From contig CM035361.1 in the NCBI GenBank assembly GCA_020137815.1, positions 5,986,340 through 6,050,339 on the forward strand: a stretch of DNA of 64,000 nucleotides, in the 5' to 3' direction. Origin of the DNA: Hormiphora californensis (Eukaryota; Ctenophora; Tentaculata; Cydippida; Pleurobrachiidae). The notes below the pieces were generated by a model. That model had not been told where the DNA came from. It worked only from the letters and a program-made list of their open reading frames with translations, and ran no database searches. Of this stretch, positions 41,541-52,883 are shown one piece after another (positions within the stretch are counted from its first letter, which is position 1; every line of letters starts with the position of its first letter). The translations under genes were made by a program, and so were the position numbers.

Positions 41541-42345
41541 GAGGGTTGGAGCCCCCATTTCTAGTTGTGTCTGAAATTTCATGCAAACCGGAAACTGGCT
41601 ACCGCCCAAAAAAAGGGACCCTGACCAATAAAAGCGCCCCCTTGGAGGAGCAAGCTGTTTTGGGTAGCTCAACTAGTAAAAGAGGGACGGCTCCAAAAGC
41701 TGCGAAAAACTGTCAAGGGGGGAGGGAGGGGTTTGGAGTACATTTCTAGCTTTGTCTGAAACCCTGTACCGGAACTGGAAAACCGCCCAAAGACAAGATC
41801 CGCACCAGCCCCGCGCCCTATGGGGAGGGGGCAAATGCTCGGGTTTAGCTAAAAACAGTAGAGAGGGAATGCCCCGGGCAGCTGATTTTAAAAATTGTCC
41901 ATGGAGGATGGGGGGTTTGGGTTCCCCAGGGGGTAATGTTCGTGATCATACCACGGGAAAGCGGAACAAACCAAAAACAGGGACGGGCCCCCGGGCCCAA
42001 CCCCCTCCCTGGGTGGAGGGGACCTTATTTGTAGAAAAGTACGGGTGGGGGAATGGAGACCAGGGTCATTTTAATGATGAGGTTCCCGGACCCAATTTCA
42101 GGGGGGAAATGGACTGAGGGGGTTTGGGATTTGGTCTTTGAAAAATTTTGATTTCGGGGACGGAGGGGGTTTGGGGGATGGAAGAGAACGAGAATGTTCC
42201 AATCCGACCCCCGTGTGTGGAGGGAAGAAGTGTGAGGGAAGTGCTAAAGAGATTCAGTAGCTGCCATTGTCCGTCTCCTGTACACGGGGAGAAAGGTGGT
42301 AAAGGGGAAAAAAAAAAAATTCTTTTAGGTTTAAAAAACAATTAA
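41541..42345 (+). pseudogene. thrombospondin-repeat gene, 3' part (smeared)
   Basis: Right after the 3' LTR the sequence continues the repeat broken at 29,921: GGTTGGAGC, CTGGCTACCGCCCAAA, then about two further 180-bp units (GGAACTGG...CCGCCCAAAGACAAGAT at about 41,770) and one diverged unit (about 41,900-42,110, 42,200-42,300 with CGACCCCCGTGTGTGG). The gene therefore had at least five or six repeats. Frames are broken by the smear, so real stops cannot be told from errors. Confidence 0.65.
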
Positions 42346-44961
42346 CTTTGGTGATTTCCAGTTCAGCTCAGTGGCGGTGCGCGAACTTAATTTTTTTTTC
42401 TCAGTAGCAGTCGAACTGAAATTCAGTTCAGAAAGGTTTTTTTTTTCCAAATTGGAAAAGCTTTTAAAAAATTGGTTTGGCACGATTGGGAAAAAAATGT
42501 TTGATGAGCTAGTAAAAAGAACTTCTATCTCTTTTTCTTTAACTTTGATTATGTTTGCAGATAGGGTGCAAGAAGGAGTCCAACCCTTTTAATAAATTTG
42601 GCTTTTAGGGGGTGCATATAGAAATGTTTAAAAATTTTAAAACCATAACAAAAATACAATACCCTTTGATCGTTTTGGTTTTCCTTTCGTATTTTTTCGC
42701 CCCGTATTTTTTGGGGAATGAGGGATTTTTAAATTTTAAACTAGGGGGTTTCTATCTAATGTTTTTAAACCCTATTTAACCCGATTTCAAACAGTTTTCC
42801 CAAAGCTTTTAATTATTATGTATCATGATTTCGTATTTTTTGGGGGAGCTGGGATTCACTTTTACGATTTTTTTACCCGATAACTCGACCCCCTATTTTT
42901 TTTCAACAACTGTTTTGGTCACTTAATAAGATAAACACTAACCGCACACTCCACGGGTTTGCCGGCACATCCTTTCCCCATTTCCCCCCCAAAAAAGCCC
43001 CCTCCCCAAAAATTTCTTCCCCCACAGTCCTTTCCGGGATCTTTACACGTTCGGAAAAATATAATGGGTGTCATTCAGGAACCGCCCAAAAACAAGTAAA
43101 AAACCCAAATGAACTCGGTATTTCGGTAAGGGGACGGGTTTATCACCCAAATCGGGGACCATTTTTTTCCGATTGGGTGGGTTTCCCTGGTGCCATTATT
43201 GATAAACCCCGGGGCCCCTTTTTTACCGGGGAAAAGTTTAATGGGGGTTGATCAATTAAATTGAATTTCCCTTTATCACCCCCAAACCAGGGGGAAACAG
43301 GGCGAGCAAGCTCCCCCAAAGGGCCCAATAAAAAGGGGAAAGATTAAAATTTTTGGGTTTTTGGAAAGGGAAAACTAATTTTGTTTAAATTTCCCTTTGA
43401 TCAGAGAATGAGCACAACCCCCTTTTTCCCGGCCCTCCCTACCCTCAGCTCTTGTTTTCATTTTTTTAAAAATTTAAAAAAACTTGATAAAAATTACGTC
43501 AGGTTTTCGGGTTTCAACATTCCAAGTGGACAACGCCCCCCCCCCCCCCCAACTGGTTTTAAAACTTACGGTCAGGTGCCCGGGGTAAACCCTTTTCCCA
43601 AAGTTGGTACAGTTTCCCCCAGATGGAATCACAAGGGGAAATTTCTGTGGACCCTTTACAAAACCATTTTTCACCCCACCGTCACCCCAACTTTTTTTCA
43701 ATCTGTAATACTCCTGCAAAGGGGGTGGAAAGGGGTTTTTCCAAGTCCCCTGAAAACCTGTAATAATCCTGCAAAATGTGGAGGGTTTGAGTCGCCTGAC
43801 ACTTTGTTTTTTTAGGGAAAAATTCAAGTTGGGTATATCCCCAGACCCGCGAGAACGGGGACACTGGAAAAGAGCTTTGGGTGAAAACGGGCGTCCTTCG
43901 GGGCACAAAACGTCGTGCCAAAAAACCTTGGGGGTTCAGCCACGACTTTTCCCCCCCACGGGGCTGGTAGGAAAAATTTGTATCTTTTTTCTTAAAAATT
44001 ATTTTCCCCACGAATTTTGGTTTGGTTTAAAGGTTGGGTTTTGCCCGCGACGAAAGCAAACCCGTGTCCGCCCCGGGGCCCGAAAACCCCGGTTTGCAGC
44101 AAATAATTTAATCTTCTTCAGCCTAGAACACCCTAAAGTACGTGACTAATTACAGTTTTTAGAATCACGTGAGATCAACGGGGAATTTTCGCACGGGGCC
44201 GTTTGTCCCCTTGGTTTTTAACCAAGGGGCCAAAACGGCGGTGATTGGGTGGGGTCCCACATTGCTCCTCATAAAAAAAACCTTTTTTTGTTGGTTTTTG
44301 GGAGAGTTTGGGGTTATCCCTATCCAACCCCGTACAGGGGAAAGATTTTTAGTTTGACAATGAAAATTCGTGTGATAAAAAATTTGCGTTATCGATCTGG
44401 TCAGGGAACCCCCCGACACAAAGAACCCAAACCCAAACAGAAATCTTATTTAGGTCCGTGACTGGTTATCAGCCAATCAGGGGGCCAGTATTCCGATTTG
44501 GTCGGTTTCCCGATCTGAGTATTTGGGTCGCCCATAATTTTCTCGATGGTTTTGGGAAATTTTAAAAAACCAAAAGTATTAAAAAATTTTAGGTTAGAAG
44601 GCAAAGCTTCCCTTTCGGAAATTTAAAGGTTTTGGGACACATTTTGGGGCAAACCAAAAATCTTTCCCAAAATTTTCTTTAAGAAGACATTTGTTTCAGA
44701 AGGTATTTTCAGAAAACCCAAGATTTCAGCTCAGTCTCAGTGCAAAAATTTCCAGGGGGAATCTGAGGTTTAGGGGACGCCGTTTTCCCCGATAGGCTTT
44801 CTCACAGCAACTGGTCCAGTTGAGAGGGCAGGTTTTAAGTCCACTAGCCCGCTTTACACCGGGAAAAAACCAGTCCCCCTTTGGGATGAGTCAGTAAATT
44901 TGGGTTTCCCAATTTTAGATTTAGTTAATTTTTAATTAATTATTACTATACCTTTAAAAAC
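42346..44961. other. smeared sequence block 2b
   Basis: No gene can be read. Recognisable parts are a stretch like 28,140-28,220 (at about 42,490-42,570), a foldback element like 15,729-16,643 (43,075-44,510), and words like the AACAGTCGTGCC MITE near 44,720-44,800. Confidence 0.6.
43075..44510. mobile_element. smeared copy of the CGGTCGGTTCCTG foldback
   Basis: TCAGGAACCGCCC...AACAAGTAAA at the left (43,076-43,210) and CCGTGACTGGTTATCAGCC...TTGGTCGGTTTCC at the right (44,450-44,510) are recognisable smeared arms of the element at 15,729-16,643. The interior is different or unreadable. Confidence 0.55.
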
Positions 44962-45441
44962 CCTTTTTGGGCGATGGTCATATTTTGACACGGCCCCTTC
45001 AGACCGTCTGGAAGGCAAAATGATGTCTAAGGGGGCTAAAAATTTTTTTTACAAGCTAGGTTTTGGGATTTTTAACCCAAAAAACCCCGTACCCAAAATT
45101 TTTGGGCTGGAAAAAAAAAAAAGGGGGGTAAAAAAAATTTTTTATGGCCCTTTTCGGGAAAGGGTATTTAGGCCTTTTTTTTAAAAACCCCTCTAAAATT
45201 TTTTTTTTTGAGGGGGACAAATAATCCTTTGAAGGAAAAAAAATTTCTTGACATAACAAAAACGAATGCAAAAAAACCCCACAAAAACTATTGAAAATTG
45301 AATGAGTTTTTAACGTTTTTGTCGTTTTATCATATATGACTTCTAAATGACCTCGAAAAAAAAAAATTTTAAGGGTTTTTTGACATGTAGTTTTTGGGGG
45401 GGCCCACTGGTCAAAATATGAATCTTTCGTCCGTTACACGG

Positions 45442-45728
45442 CGTCATACACTTCTATTGGAATTTTTATTTTGGAGTTTCTATTTGGAAATTTTTTTTTG
45501 GAAGAACCCACGTGCCCGATGCGCCGCGCCCCGGGGGATATTTTACGTGCGAGATTAAAAAAGAGAAAACGCACATTAAAGTTATACGATTGTCTCACTC
45601 TCTCTGAAAAAAAACCCCACGTGGGAGATTTCGCCGCGCCGCGGGTCAAATTCACGTGCGGTTTACAGGGTTTTGACAGAAATTTCGGCAAGGGAAACTT
45701 TTTTCCCGAGGGGAAAAGTGTATGGGCG
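45442..45728. mobile_element. MITE with CGTCATACAC ends (smeared)
   Basis: CGTCATACACTTCTATT ... AGTGTATGGGCG interrupts the piggyBac tail between CGTCCGTTA and GAAATTTTAG. The two clean copies of this tail (52,884 and 55,696) lack it. Inner words GCCGCGCC and CACGTG appear in both arms. Confidence 0.65.
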
Positions 45729-45772
45729 GACTTTAAGGGGGAAATTTTAGTAACAAAGTAATTTTTGCAAAA

Positions 45773-46376
45773 TGTTAAAATGAGCTGTTCAAGTGTGTGA
45801 GCCGGGGGAGGGGAATGTTGGTGGGTACTGAGTGCCGGGCGCTAGTACAAACCGCAAACCGACCCAAAGATGCCGGGGGGTCAAAAAAGATACAGCGATT
45901 TTTAAAAGGGGGGGGTTTAAAAAAATTTAAATGCTAAATACAAAAAAAATAAAAAAAAAGAACCCCGTTCAAAAAGGGCTTTTAAAAAACAGAGTCTATC
46001 TTGCACAGTTGGGTTTTCGGGGCAAACGTCCCCCGAGAAGGTTTTTGTCAAATCCCTTTTTTCCTCCATCCATTTGTCTCTGCAGAACCCTTGGAAACCT
46101 TTGTGTCTTTCCAAAACTCGTGACCAAACGGGGAGTGTTTTAAAATCGTAGTTCGCTGGTGCAAAATCCGTAAGCGGGTTTTTTGTCATTATATGTCAAC
46201 TCTTGCTAAGAGCAACTGCTTATGGGGCGGGCCCTTTTTGGAGATAAGGGAAACCCTTTTTTCTATGGCCATGGGTAGTGCTGGGGAAAAGGGGAAAACC
46301 CGCTTTACATGAGAAACCTGGTTTTGGGGGTTTTTAAAATGTTTTTCTGTTCGAAGACAAAAACCCTGTTACAACA
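45773..46376 (-). repeat. 3' LTR of copy A (smeared)
   Basis: Follows the clean LTRs from TGTTAAAATGAG to TGTTACAACA. Kept words are GGGTACTGAGTGCC, CCGCAAACCGACC and GATGCCGGGGGGTCAAA. On the right (upstream on the element strand) comes a smeared polypurine tract (GTCCTTCTTTT). Confidence 0.75.
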
Positions 46377-47240
46377 GTCCTTCTTTTAATTTTGGGGCTT
46401 TTTTTGTTCTTATTTGGGGGGGAAAAAAAACGGGTCAAAAGTTTATTTACGTAAAAGGGTCTTAAAAAAATAAAACCCGTTCAAAAAGGGTTTTGGCTCG
46501 CCACGGTCTTCGGGGTACGGGCCCGACCAAAGCTGTCATCATAATAAAAACCCTGGCTTTAAATTTTCACACGTTTAATTTAAATTTTTTTAAAAGTTCA
46601 CAAATGCCCAAAATGTTTACTTTATTGCAGGTTTCTGTTTGTAGTTTTTGGGTTTATTACCCCATTCACGTTTGGAAAAGGAGAAAGGGGTGTACAATTT
46701 TGCTCTGGGCCCTGGATCGCCAAAAAAAATTTTTTAGGGAACTATTCCTCCTGCCTTTTGACTAGAAACCCCTTCCCCATAAAACCAAAATACCCTATCC
46801 TCAGGGTTTGGTTTGTAAACAGGCACAAATAACCCAATAAAGGGTTTTCTTTCTTCTTCAACTCCTTTTCGAGGGTTTTGTTTTTCCCCTTTTTGTTAAA
46901 CCCCACGTAATCCCTTTGCTTCTTTGAGGTGTAGCTCGGCCCCCGGTGGTTTTTGTTTCGTCACCAAAGCTCGGAGCTTTTGCTTTTTTGCAGGTGATTT
47001 TCCCCTCCGTTACTGGATGATGGTCCCGCCCTTTGGTGGGTCCGTCGGTTTCCCTCCCCCAGTGCGATGGAGTTGCTTCCTCCCAAAGGTTCATATGGAG
47101 TCTTTTGGAACTTTTTTTTTTTCTGGAAATTTTTTTCTTGGTTTAAAATCCAAAGGCCCCCAATGCAGAGGAATAGCCCCTTTTTAGGCAGGGTTTTTCC
47201 TTTTCCCATTATGTATTGGTTTCCCAAAGGAAAGTTTGCC
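46377..47240 (-). other. smeared 3' part of copy A between integrase and LTR
   Basis: 46,377-46,780 follows the clean 53,865-54,145; 46,780-47,240 has no clean counterpart. No frame can be trusted. Confidence 0.6.
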
Positions 47241-47277
47241 CCCGTTCCGATGTAGGTTCCAAATCTTTTACTGGTGC

Positions 47278-47961
47278 TTATGGCTGCCCTGCTGGCTGCA
47301 CTGCTGGCTGCACAATTGGCGGTACAAATTGCTGTTCAACTGGGTGTTCTACCGGCTGCTTTACCAAATGCTGTTCCGACGGCTGCTCCGGTTCTGTTTC
47401 AGTTAATTGTTGTGAAGTGCTACTGTCATTATTTGCTCGAGATTTAGCTCGTGCTCTGGTTCTGACCCTAGGGAACGGATAGTTATCGTCATCTGACGAC
47501 GTGCTGTCAGATTCATCTGGCCTATTACTCGGCCTGTCTGTTCCTGTTGTAGGGGAGCTACTGTTTGGCAATTTATCCGGGATTGCTCTAGAATGCTCAT
47601 TCTGCTTGTATAGCTTCATTTTAGAAATGTTCACAACTTTTTTCACACCTTCTATGTTAACGACATAGTTCCAGTTTGAGAGTTTCTCTGTTATTTCGAA
47701 AGGACCTCTGAACCTCGGTTGCCATTTATGCTTTGCTGGCTGAATCAACAACAAACAAAATTGGCCAACTTCAAAAAATGGACCTTTTATTTGTTTATCA
47801 TAGCTAGCTTTCATGTATTTTGCTTTTCTTTCAGCTGCTTCGACCACTTGTCTAGTGATGCTCTGCATGTTCATGTAATTCTCATATGCAGTCTGCTTTT
47901 GGGCACTATTTTCATCACTGTTGGATTGAATTAGAGAATTCAACCTACTGTTATCTGCCAC
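47278..47961 (-). pseudogene. integrase C-terminal region of copy A
   Basis: Frame of 227 codons on the minus strand. It begins within the end of the integrase catalytic core region, then KAKYMKASYDKQIKGPFFEV, a basic segment leading into the GQFCLLL...KHKWQPRFRGPFEITEKLSNW chromatin/DNA-binding fold typical of gypsy integrase tails. A low-complexity Ser/Thr/Pro/Gln-rich end follows (VEQPV-type repeats). The frame runs off into smeared sequence without a reliable stop. Confidence 0.75.
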
Positions 47962-48437
47962 AAATAATCTCTAGGTGCGACTAGATCTCTGCCATAAACA
48001 ACAAAGTTTGCTGAAACGCCTGTTTTAGTTGACTTCAGACTGTTCAGGGTAAAGACAATGTATCCTATCCATCTGTCAAAGTTTCGCTGTTGAGAACTGT
48101 TGAGAGAAGTGCGAATACACGTGTTTATTTTCTTGTTGAATGCTTCACATCTGCCATTTGTTTGGCAATGCCATGCGACACCGTGCTTATCTTCAATATC
48201 GAACATCTGCATGGTTGCTGTGAATAATTTGCTGGTGAATGCTGAACCTAAATCGTGCATGATTCTTCTAGGTGTACCAAAGCGTAGTATCCAATTGTTA
48301 ATAATTACTTTAATTGCTTCTTCTGCTCCAGTAGATTTGACAGGAACGCAACTAATAGTTGCTGAACATGTCAACCATAGTAAGAAGTGCTGTAAAACCT
48401 CTGCTGTTCGGGGTTTTGGAATACTCCAAGTAATCAA
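47940..48437 (-). pseudogene. integrase catalytic core of copy A
   Basis: Contains the second and third acidic residues of the DDE core: HDLGSAFTS with D62 and NGRCEAFNK with E98, spaced 35 residues apart as in retroviral-type integrases. The first 15-20 residues are out of register: the first catalytic Asp (AIDYLEYS) is in another frame, so one base is lost or gained near 48,400. The same first part is in frame in copy B (54,150-55,670). Confidence 0.8.
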
Positions 48438-48486
48438 TAGCCAAACACTGACCGAACTCTGTATAAACGATCGGTTTCAATGGGGC

Positions 48487-50010
48487 ACGGTTTTTGAAAT
48501 GTGGGGTGCTTAATTTTTGCACAAAACAACAGCCCCTTTACAATAAAACTTAAAAGGTTTTTTTTTTTTGTTTGAAATAAAAAGCTTTTGGCAAAATGTT
48601 TAGCGAAATTTTGCTGATGGGTGCCCCCTTTTTGTCATGGAAAAAATGTAAATTTCCTCTCAACAAGTGTTTTGGGTTTTCATGCGACCCTTTTTCATTT
48701 TCCTGTTTTTTCTGGATCAATCCAAAATTTGTAAAGGGTACCCTTCCCCACAAAAAAGCTTGGGTTTTGATTTGGCCCCCTAATGAAAATAAAATCCCCT
48801 GGGTGCTTCCTGTGGAAATGAATCCGGAGGGTTGGGCCACTTTCAATCCAGGTTTAAGGAAAGTGATCAAAGTCCTATTTAGTTGGTATTCATCAAACAA
48901 ACTCTTTAGGTTGATTTGGGTTTTTGAGATCCTGGGGGGAAATTGGGTTTGAGCACTGGCTGATTTGGGTAATTGTGCTATCGGTGGGTTTTTCTGTTTG
49001 GTCTTCAAATTTTGTCTTTTTTTTCCATTTGAATACAGTGACTGCTGAAATATGCTCACAGTGAATCTGTTTCTGTTCAGCTCTGTAACTTTAGGAAATA
49101 AAGCTGACCCCCGTTTTTGAAAATAGTTTCAATGAAAAAAAGAGCCTTGCATTGGTTATATGGGAAAATTTTCGGGCGCCTGCAAAAAAACGGGGGGGAG
49201 TTCTTCAAGGGATGGGCCCCAAGGCCCAAAAAAATTAAATTTGGTCCCAATTTTTGCTGGTGTTCGGGAAAATTTCTTTGGGCCCAAAAAGAAAAAAGTT
49301 CTGGGTACCCCCTATTTTTGAGTGAGAGTTTTCACCGTTTTTCCCATCTTTCTAGAGTCCAAAAGTTTAAATCGTTTAAAATCGTGCGGATCGTCATTTT
49401 CTGCGGGATTGCCCAAGGGGGGGTGCGGGGCAAAGTTTTTTTTAGTTTCTCAAATGCTGTTTGGGCAGGGCTGTCCCATTCAAACTTTTTTCCCCCCGGA
49501 GCAAACTTTTAAAACGGACCTTCTATTTGTGAAGTGTTTATGAGTTCCCGTTTTTGTTAAGAGATCCTAGGAAAAAACTGTTAAATGTTTTATGGGTTTT
49601 TTTTGGTTTTTAGCTGCGAAAGCATCTGCCGAGTAGGGGGCAACTTTAATTCCCCTCTTTGCTGGAAAAGGTTTGGGCCCCGAAAATTTTACCTGTTTTC
49701 GAAAACCCCAAATTTTGGGTTTTTTTGGGTTTACTTGAGGTTTTTTCCCAAAATAATCTTTCCCAAAAGAATTGCAACTTTTCCCAAAATGATCTTCCTC
49801 ACTGTTAGGGGACTAGGATGTCGTTTAAGGAAAAGATAAAAGTTGGGAAAAGGGAAATTTTGAAAATAAAATGCTCGCATCTTGGGAAAAAAGTGAAAAG
49901 CACTTTTTTGACCCAAACGGTTAGCCCACTGATGCCCAGTATTGTTGTAGGGGGAAAAACTGGGGAAGGGCTGCTTTTCCCCATTCCCAAACCCGGGGCT
50001 GGTTAAACCC
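48487..50010 (-). other. smeared part of copy A: RNase H and reverse transcriptase
   Basis: Follows the clean sequence 54,292-55,670 base by base with smears (for example GTGCCCCCTTTTTGTC for GTGCCCATTGTTGTC). The last 130 bases (49,880-50,010) have no clean copy here and join to the clean reverse transcriptase at 50,010. Confidence 0.75.
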
Positions 50011-50867
50011 TTTTGTGAAATCCATGGACGTTAACCAATTACACTCTGTCATATTGTCCATTATGCTGTTAACGTTAGGAAGAGCAAACTGATCTGGAAG
50101 GCAATTTGCATTTAGCTGCCGAAGATCTTGTATAAGCCTGTAACTATCATTTGTACCTGGCTTTTTAACGAGAAAGATAGGACTGTTCCACAAGCTGGGA
50201 GTGCTGCATTTTTCAATTTGACCTGAATCGATTAGTGTCTGTACCTCTTTTTCCATGTGTTTCTGCAAGTTGTATGGGACTGGTCTTGAAGGGATCCACC
50301 TAGCCACGTAGTTATCTTTCAGCTGGATGTTGGCCTTGTAGAACGATGCCTCACCTAAATCAAATTTATGCCTGGAAAAACAATGGTTATACTGTTTTAT
50401 AAGCTGTTTTAATCTCAGTTTACTGTGTTCTGAAATTTGTAACTGCTCAATTTGCAACTGTTCATAAAGCTGTTCTACATTCTGCCATTGGCCTTCTGTA
50501 GTTGTCTCTTCTTCCGATTTAGCATCTGGAAGACGAGGGATATCAATCGAACTGTCATACTTCCCGTGAAGATTTGCTTTAGATCGATCTCTATAAGACT
50601 GATCACTGGAAACATGTTTGCTACAATTCTGTTTTTGTGCAATGTGATATCGCATGGAAGCGGGTTGACACATCTAACTGCTACGAAATTCTTGTCACTG
50701 TGAACAAGAGAATTTTCAACACAAATACCAAGAGAACCTGGCATTTTTCTGTTACCGATAACCATTCCTTCTAGGGTACCACCATTGCTTGGTCTCACTA
50801 ACCTGCATTTGATGTGCATTACTGAATTGCTGGTAAGCACGCTGTTTTGCAGACTTTGACTTTGCAA
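50010..50867 (-). pseudogene. reverse transcriptase N-terminal half of copy A
   Basis: Two overlapping frames (50,867-50,475 and 50,673-50,010) hold the region between protease and reverse transcriptase and then RT motifs WIPSRPVPYNLQKHMEKEV, NSPIFLVKKPG, LIQDLRQLNA and SMDFTKGF with the motif A Asp. One frame shift lies near 50,500-50,650. It is similar along its length to the pol of retrotransposon 1 (WVPSRPVSYNLEKHMDEEL). Confidence 0.8.
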
Positions 50868-51027
50868 CTGCTAGTTAGTGTACGGGGTGTGTCATAAAAA
50901 CTTGTTTTTCCATACTTTGTTCGTATTTGCTTTCTTGCATGTCTATCGTTAGACTCAGTTTCTCAAGTAGTTCTGTTCCTGCTAGTACATCATCAGGCAA
51001 AATCATCCATGACAATGAATGTGTGTG

Positions 51028-51255
51028 TTACTTCTGTTTTGCAACTGTTATAGGGAATGTTACTTCTCCCCTTGTTCTCACTTCGTTGTTGCCAAGGCCT
51101 TTAATAACCCTTGTTGCTGGTGTAATTCTATCCAATAAATTCAACTGTTCTGTGGTACGTGTGCTTATCAAGCTAGCACTAGCTCCTGTGTCGATTAAAA
51201 TGTTAAGTGGGATATCAAAAACTGTTCCACGTACTATCACACTGGGACCAATCAT
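51028..51255 (-). pseudogene. aspartic protease of copy A
   Basis: Short frame with ILIDTGASASLIS, the active-site motif of retropepsins, and a conserved VIKGLGNNE segment. Frame shifts on both sides separate it from gag and from the reverse transcriptase. Confidence 0.8.
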
Positions 51256-51317
51256 GCTTCTTTCGGGTTGTATTGTTGCAACTGTTGCTTTTTCTGTTTT
51301 CGTTGCACAACCCCTGT

Positions 51318-52297
51318 CTAGTTTAAATTAAATCTGCATTCTGATCGGTAATGGCCCTTTTTGCTCACATTTCCAACACACAATTTCTTGTTTCCAGTCT
51401 TTCTGCTATCTCGCCTGCCTCTGGAATTGCTTCTGTTGCCTCGGTGCCTGTTTCTACTGCTGTGATATCTGTCTCTGCTGTATGATCTTTGTCTGTTTCT
51501 GTACGGCGTGGGTGATCGTCCCCTGTAACTGTTGTTCCGATCTCCTGAAGACTCTCTGCTATAATTGCTGCGACTTTTTTTCAAACTTGATGTTTGGTTC
51601 GGCACTGTTTTGAGAATTGAGCTGGGCTCTTTCTCAACATGTTCGATACACTTTCTAACCTTTTTGCTAATCTCACTGCTTCTCTGTAGGTTGCGATTGT
51701 TGCCTCATTCAGTTTCTGTCGCATAGTGCTGTCAGAAATACCCCTTAATAATGCTAGGGAGGCACGCTTTCTTCAGCCTGTTCTGGCGCACTGTACGCCA
51801 TGCTGCTTGCTTCTTGTAGTCTGTTACAAAAATCGGTAATTGTTTCCCCTGCGTTTTGCTTCATGTTCAGGAGGCTTGTTCTTGAAAGAGATGGACTCTT
51901 CTCCATACATAGCTGTTATGAAGTGTTTGCAAAGCTGATTCGCGTCTCGCTTTTGTGCAATTGTGAGTGTCGCTGCTGCTGTTTTTAAGGTGTTGTATGT
52001 TGCACTGTCAACATATCTGCAAAAACAAGAGATTCAGGTTCTGTTTTAGTCCTGTCATCTCCACGTAAGATTTAAATCTGTCACAATAATTGACGAATGT
52101 ATCCCCTTTGTTCATTTTTGGGGGTTTGTTATGAAAGAGAGATTGCTGAGTCTGCTAGAGGTTGCTTCAACTTCATCTGCCTCTTCCTTGATTTGAATAT
52201 CTGCTTCCAAATCTGCAGCTGTCTTTTTAGAGATTCCAACTCCTCTTGCGTACTGCTGAGTTGCTGTTTCAAAGTTGCTTCTTCTTCTGGGTTCATT
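51318..52297 (-). pseudogene. gag of copy A
   Basis: Begins with ATG at about 52,297, only 10 bases after the primer site. Coding signal continues through several frames down to about 51,318. The last frame (51,605-51,318) is Arg/Ser/Asn-rich (YRGRSPTPYRNRQRSYSRD) and ends in a zinc knuckle with GHYRSEC; the first cysteine pair is disturbed by small indels, so the knuckle is not intact as read. At least three frame shifts. Confidence 0.7.
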
Positions 52298-52299
52298 TT

Positions 52300-52312
52300 T
52301 TCTCAGGCTCCA
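52300..52312 (-). promoter_or_regulatory. primer binding site of copy A
   Basis: On the minus strand TGGAGCCTGAGAA follows the LTR end (...TTAACA) after the two bases AG, the same primer site and spacing as in retrotransposon 1. Confidence 0.7.
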
Positions 52313-52314
52313 CT

Positions 52315-52883
52315 TGTTAAGATGAGTGTGTTCAAGATGCTGTGAGCAGGGGGGCGCAATGTAGCTGGGTACTGAGTGCCGTTCGCTAGTACAATCCGCA
52401 AACCGACCAACGATGCCGGGGGGTCAAAGAGATACAGCGATTATAAAAGGGGGTAATAAAATGAAATGCTAAATACAAAGTAAAAATAGAAACCACGTTC
52501 AAGTGTCTCAAACTACAGAGTCTATCTGATGCACAGTTGGGTATCGGTGGCAGCGTCCCCGAGAATGATTCGTCACATCCTTTTATCCTCCATCCATCGT
52601 CTCTGCAGAACTCCGTGACCTTCGTGTCTCCAATCTCGTGACCAACGGGGAGTAGTTTTAACATCGTCGTATCGCTGGTGCTAACTCCGATAAGCGGTTG
52701 TTCTGTCATTATGATGTCAACTCTGCTAAGAGCATACTGCTTACTGGGCGCGACCTTTATGCTGAGATAAGAAACTTTTAACTATGGCTACTGTGTAGTG
52801 CTGGGAATGAAACCTGCTTTACATGAGAGCCTGTTTAGGATAAAACCTGTTTGTCTGTTCGAATGACAAACCATGTTACAACA
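52315..52883 (-). repeat. 5' LTR of copy A
   Basis: 569 bp, TGTTAAGATGAG ... CATGTTACAACA on the plus strand. It matches 53,299-53,864 nearly base for base; one small difference is an extra GG in TATCGGTGGCAG. The 59-base part next to the primer site is included because all three copies share it. Confidence 0.85.

Larger units (their letters stand above)
45773..52883 (-). mobile_element. Ty3/gypsy-type LTR retrotransposon 2, copy A
   Basis: Minus-strand element: 5' LTR 52,315-52,883, primer site, gag, protease, reverse transcriptase, then integrase, and a smeared 3' LTR at 45,773-46,376. Clean parts (47,240-48,487 and 50,010-52,883) alternate with smeared parts (45,773-47,240 and 48,487-50,010). 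Frames are broken in gag and pol even in the clean parts. It shares with retrotransposon 1 the primer site, the LTR ends (TGTTG...), the DTGA protease and the reverse transcriptase style, so the two are related families. Confidence 0.8.

Noticed and set aside
37913-46189. Many frames of 60-160 codons between 35.2 and 47.2 kb
   Set aside because: The block is smeared; frames are created by homopolymers, and known genes in it are broken in all frames.
51318-51605. Arg/Ser-rich splicing-factor-like protein
   Set aside because: Position, strand and the zinc-knuckle remnant show it is the nucleocapsid end of gag.
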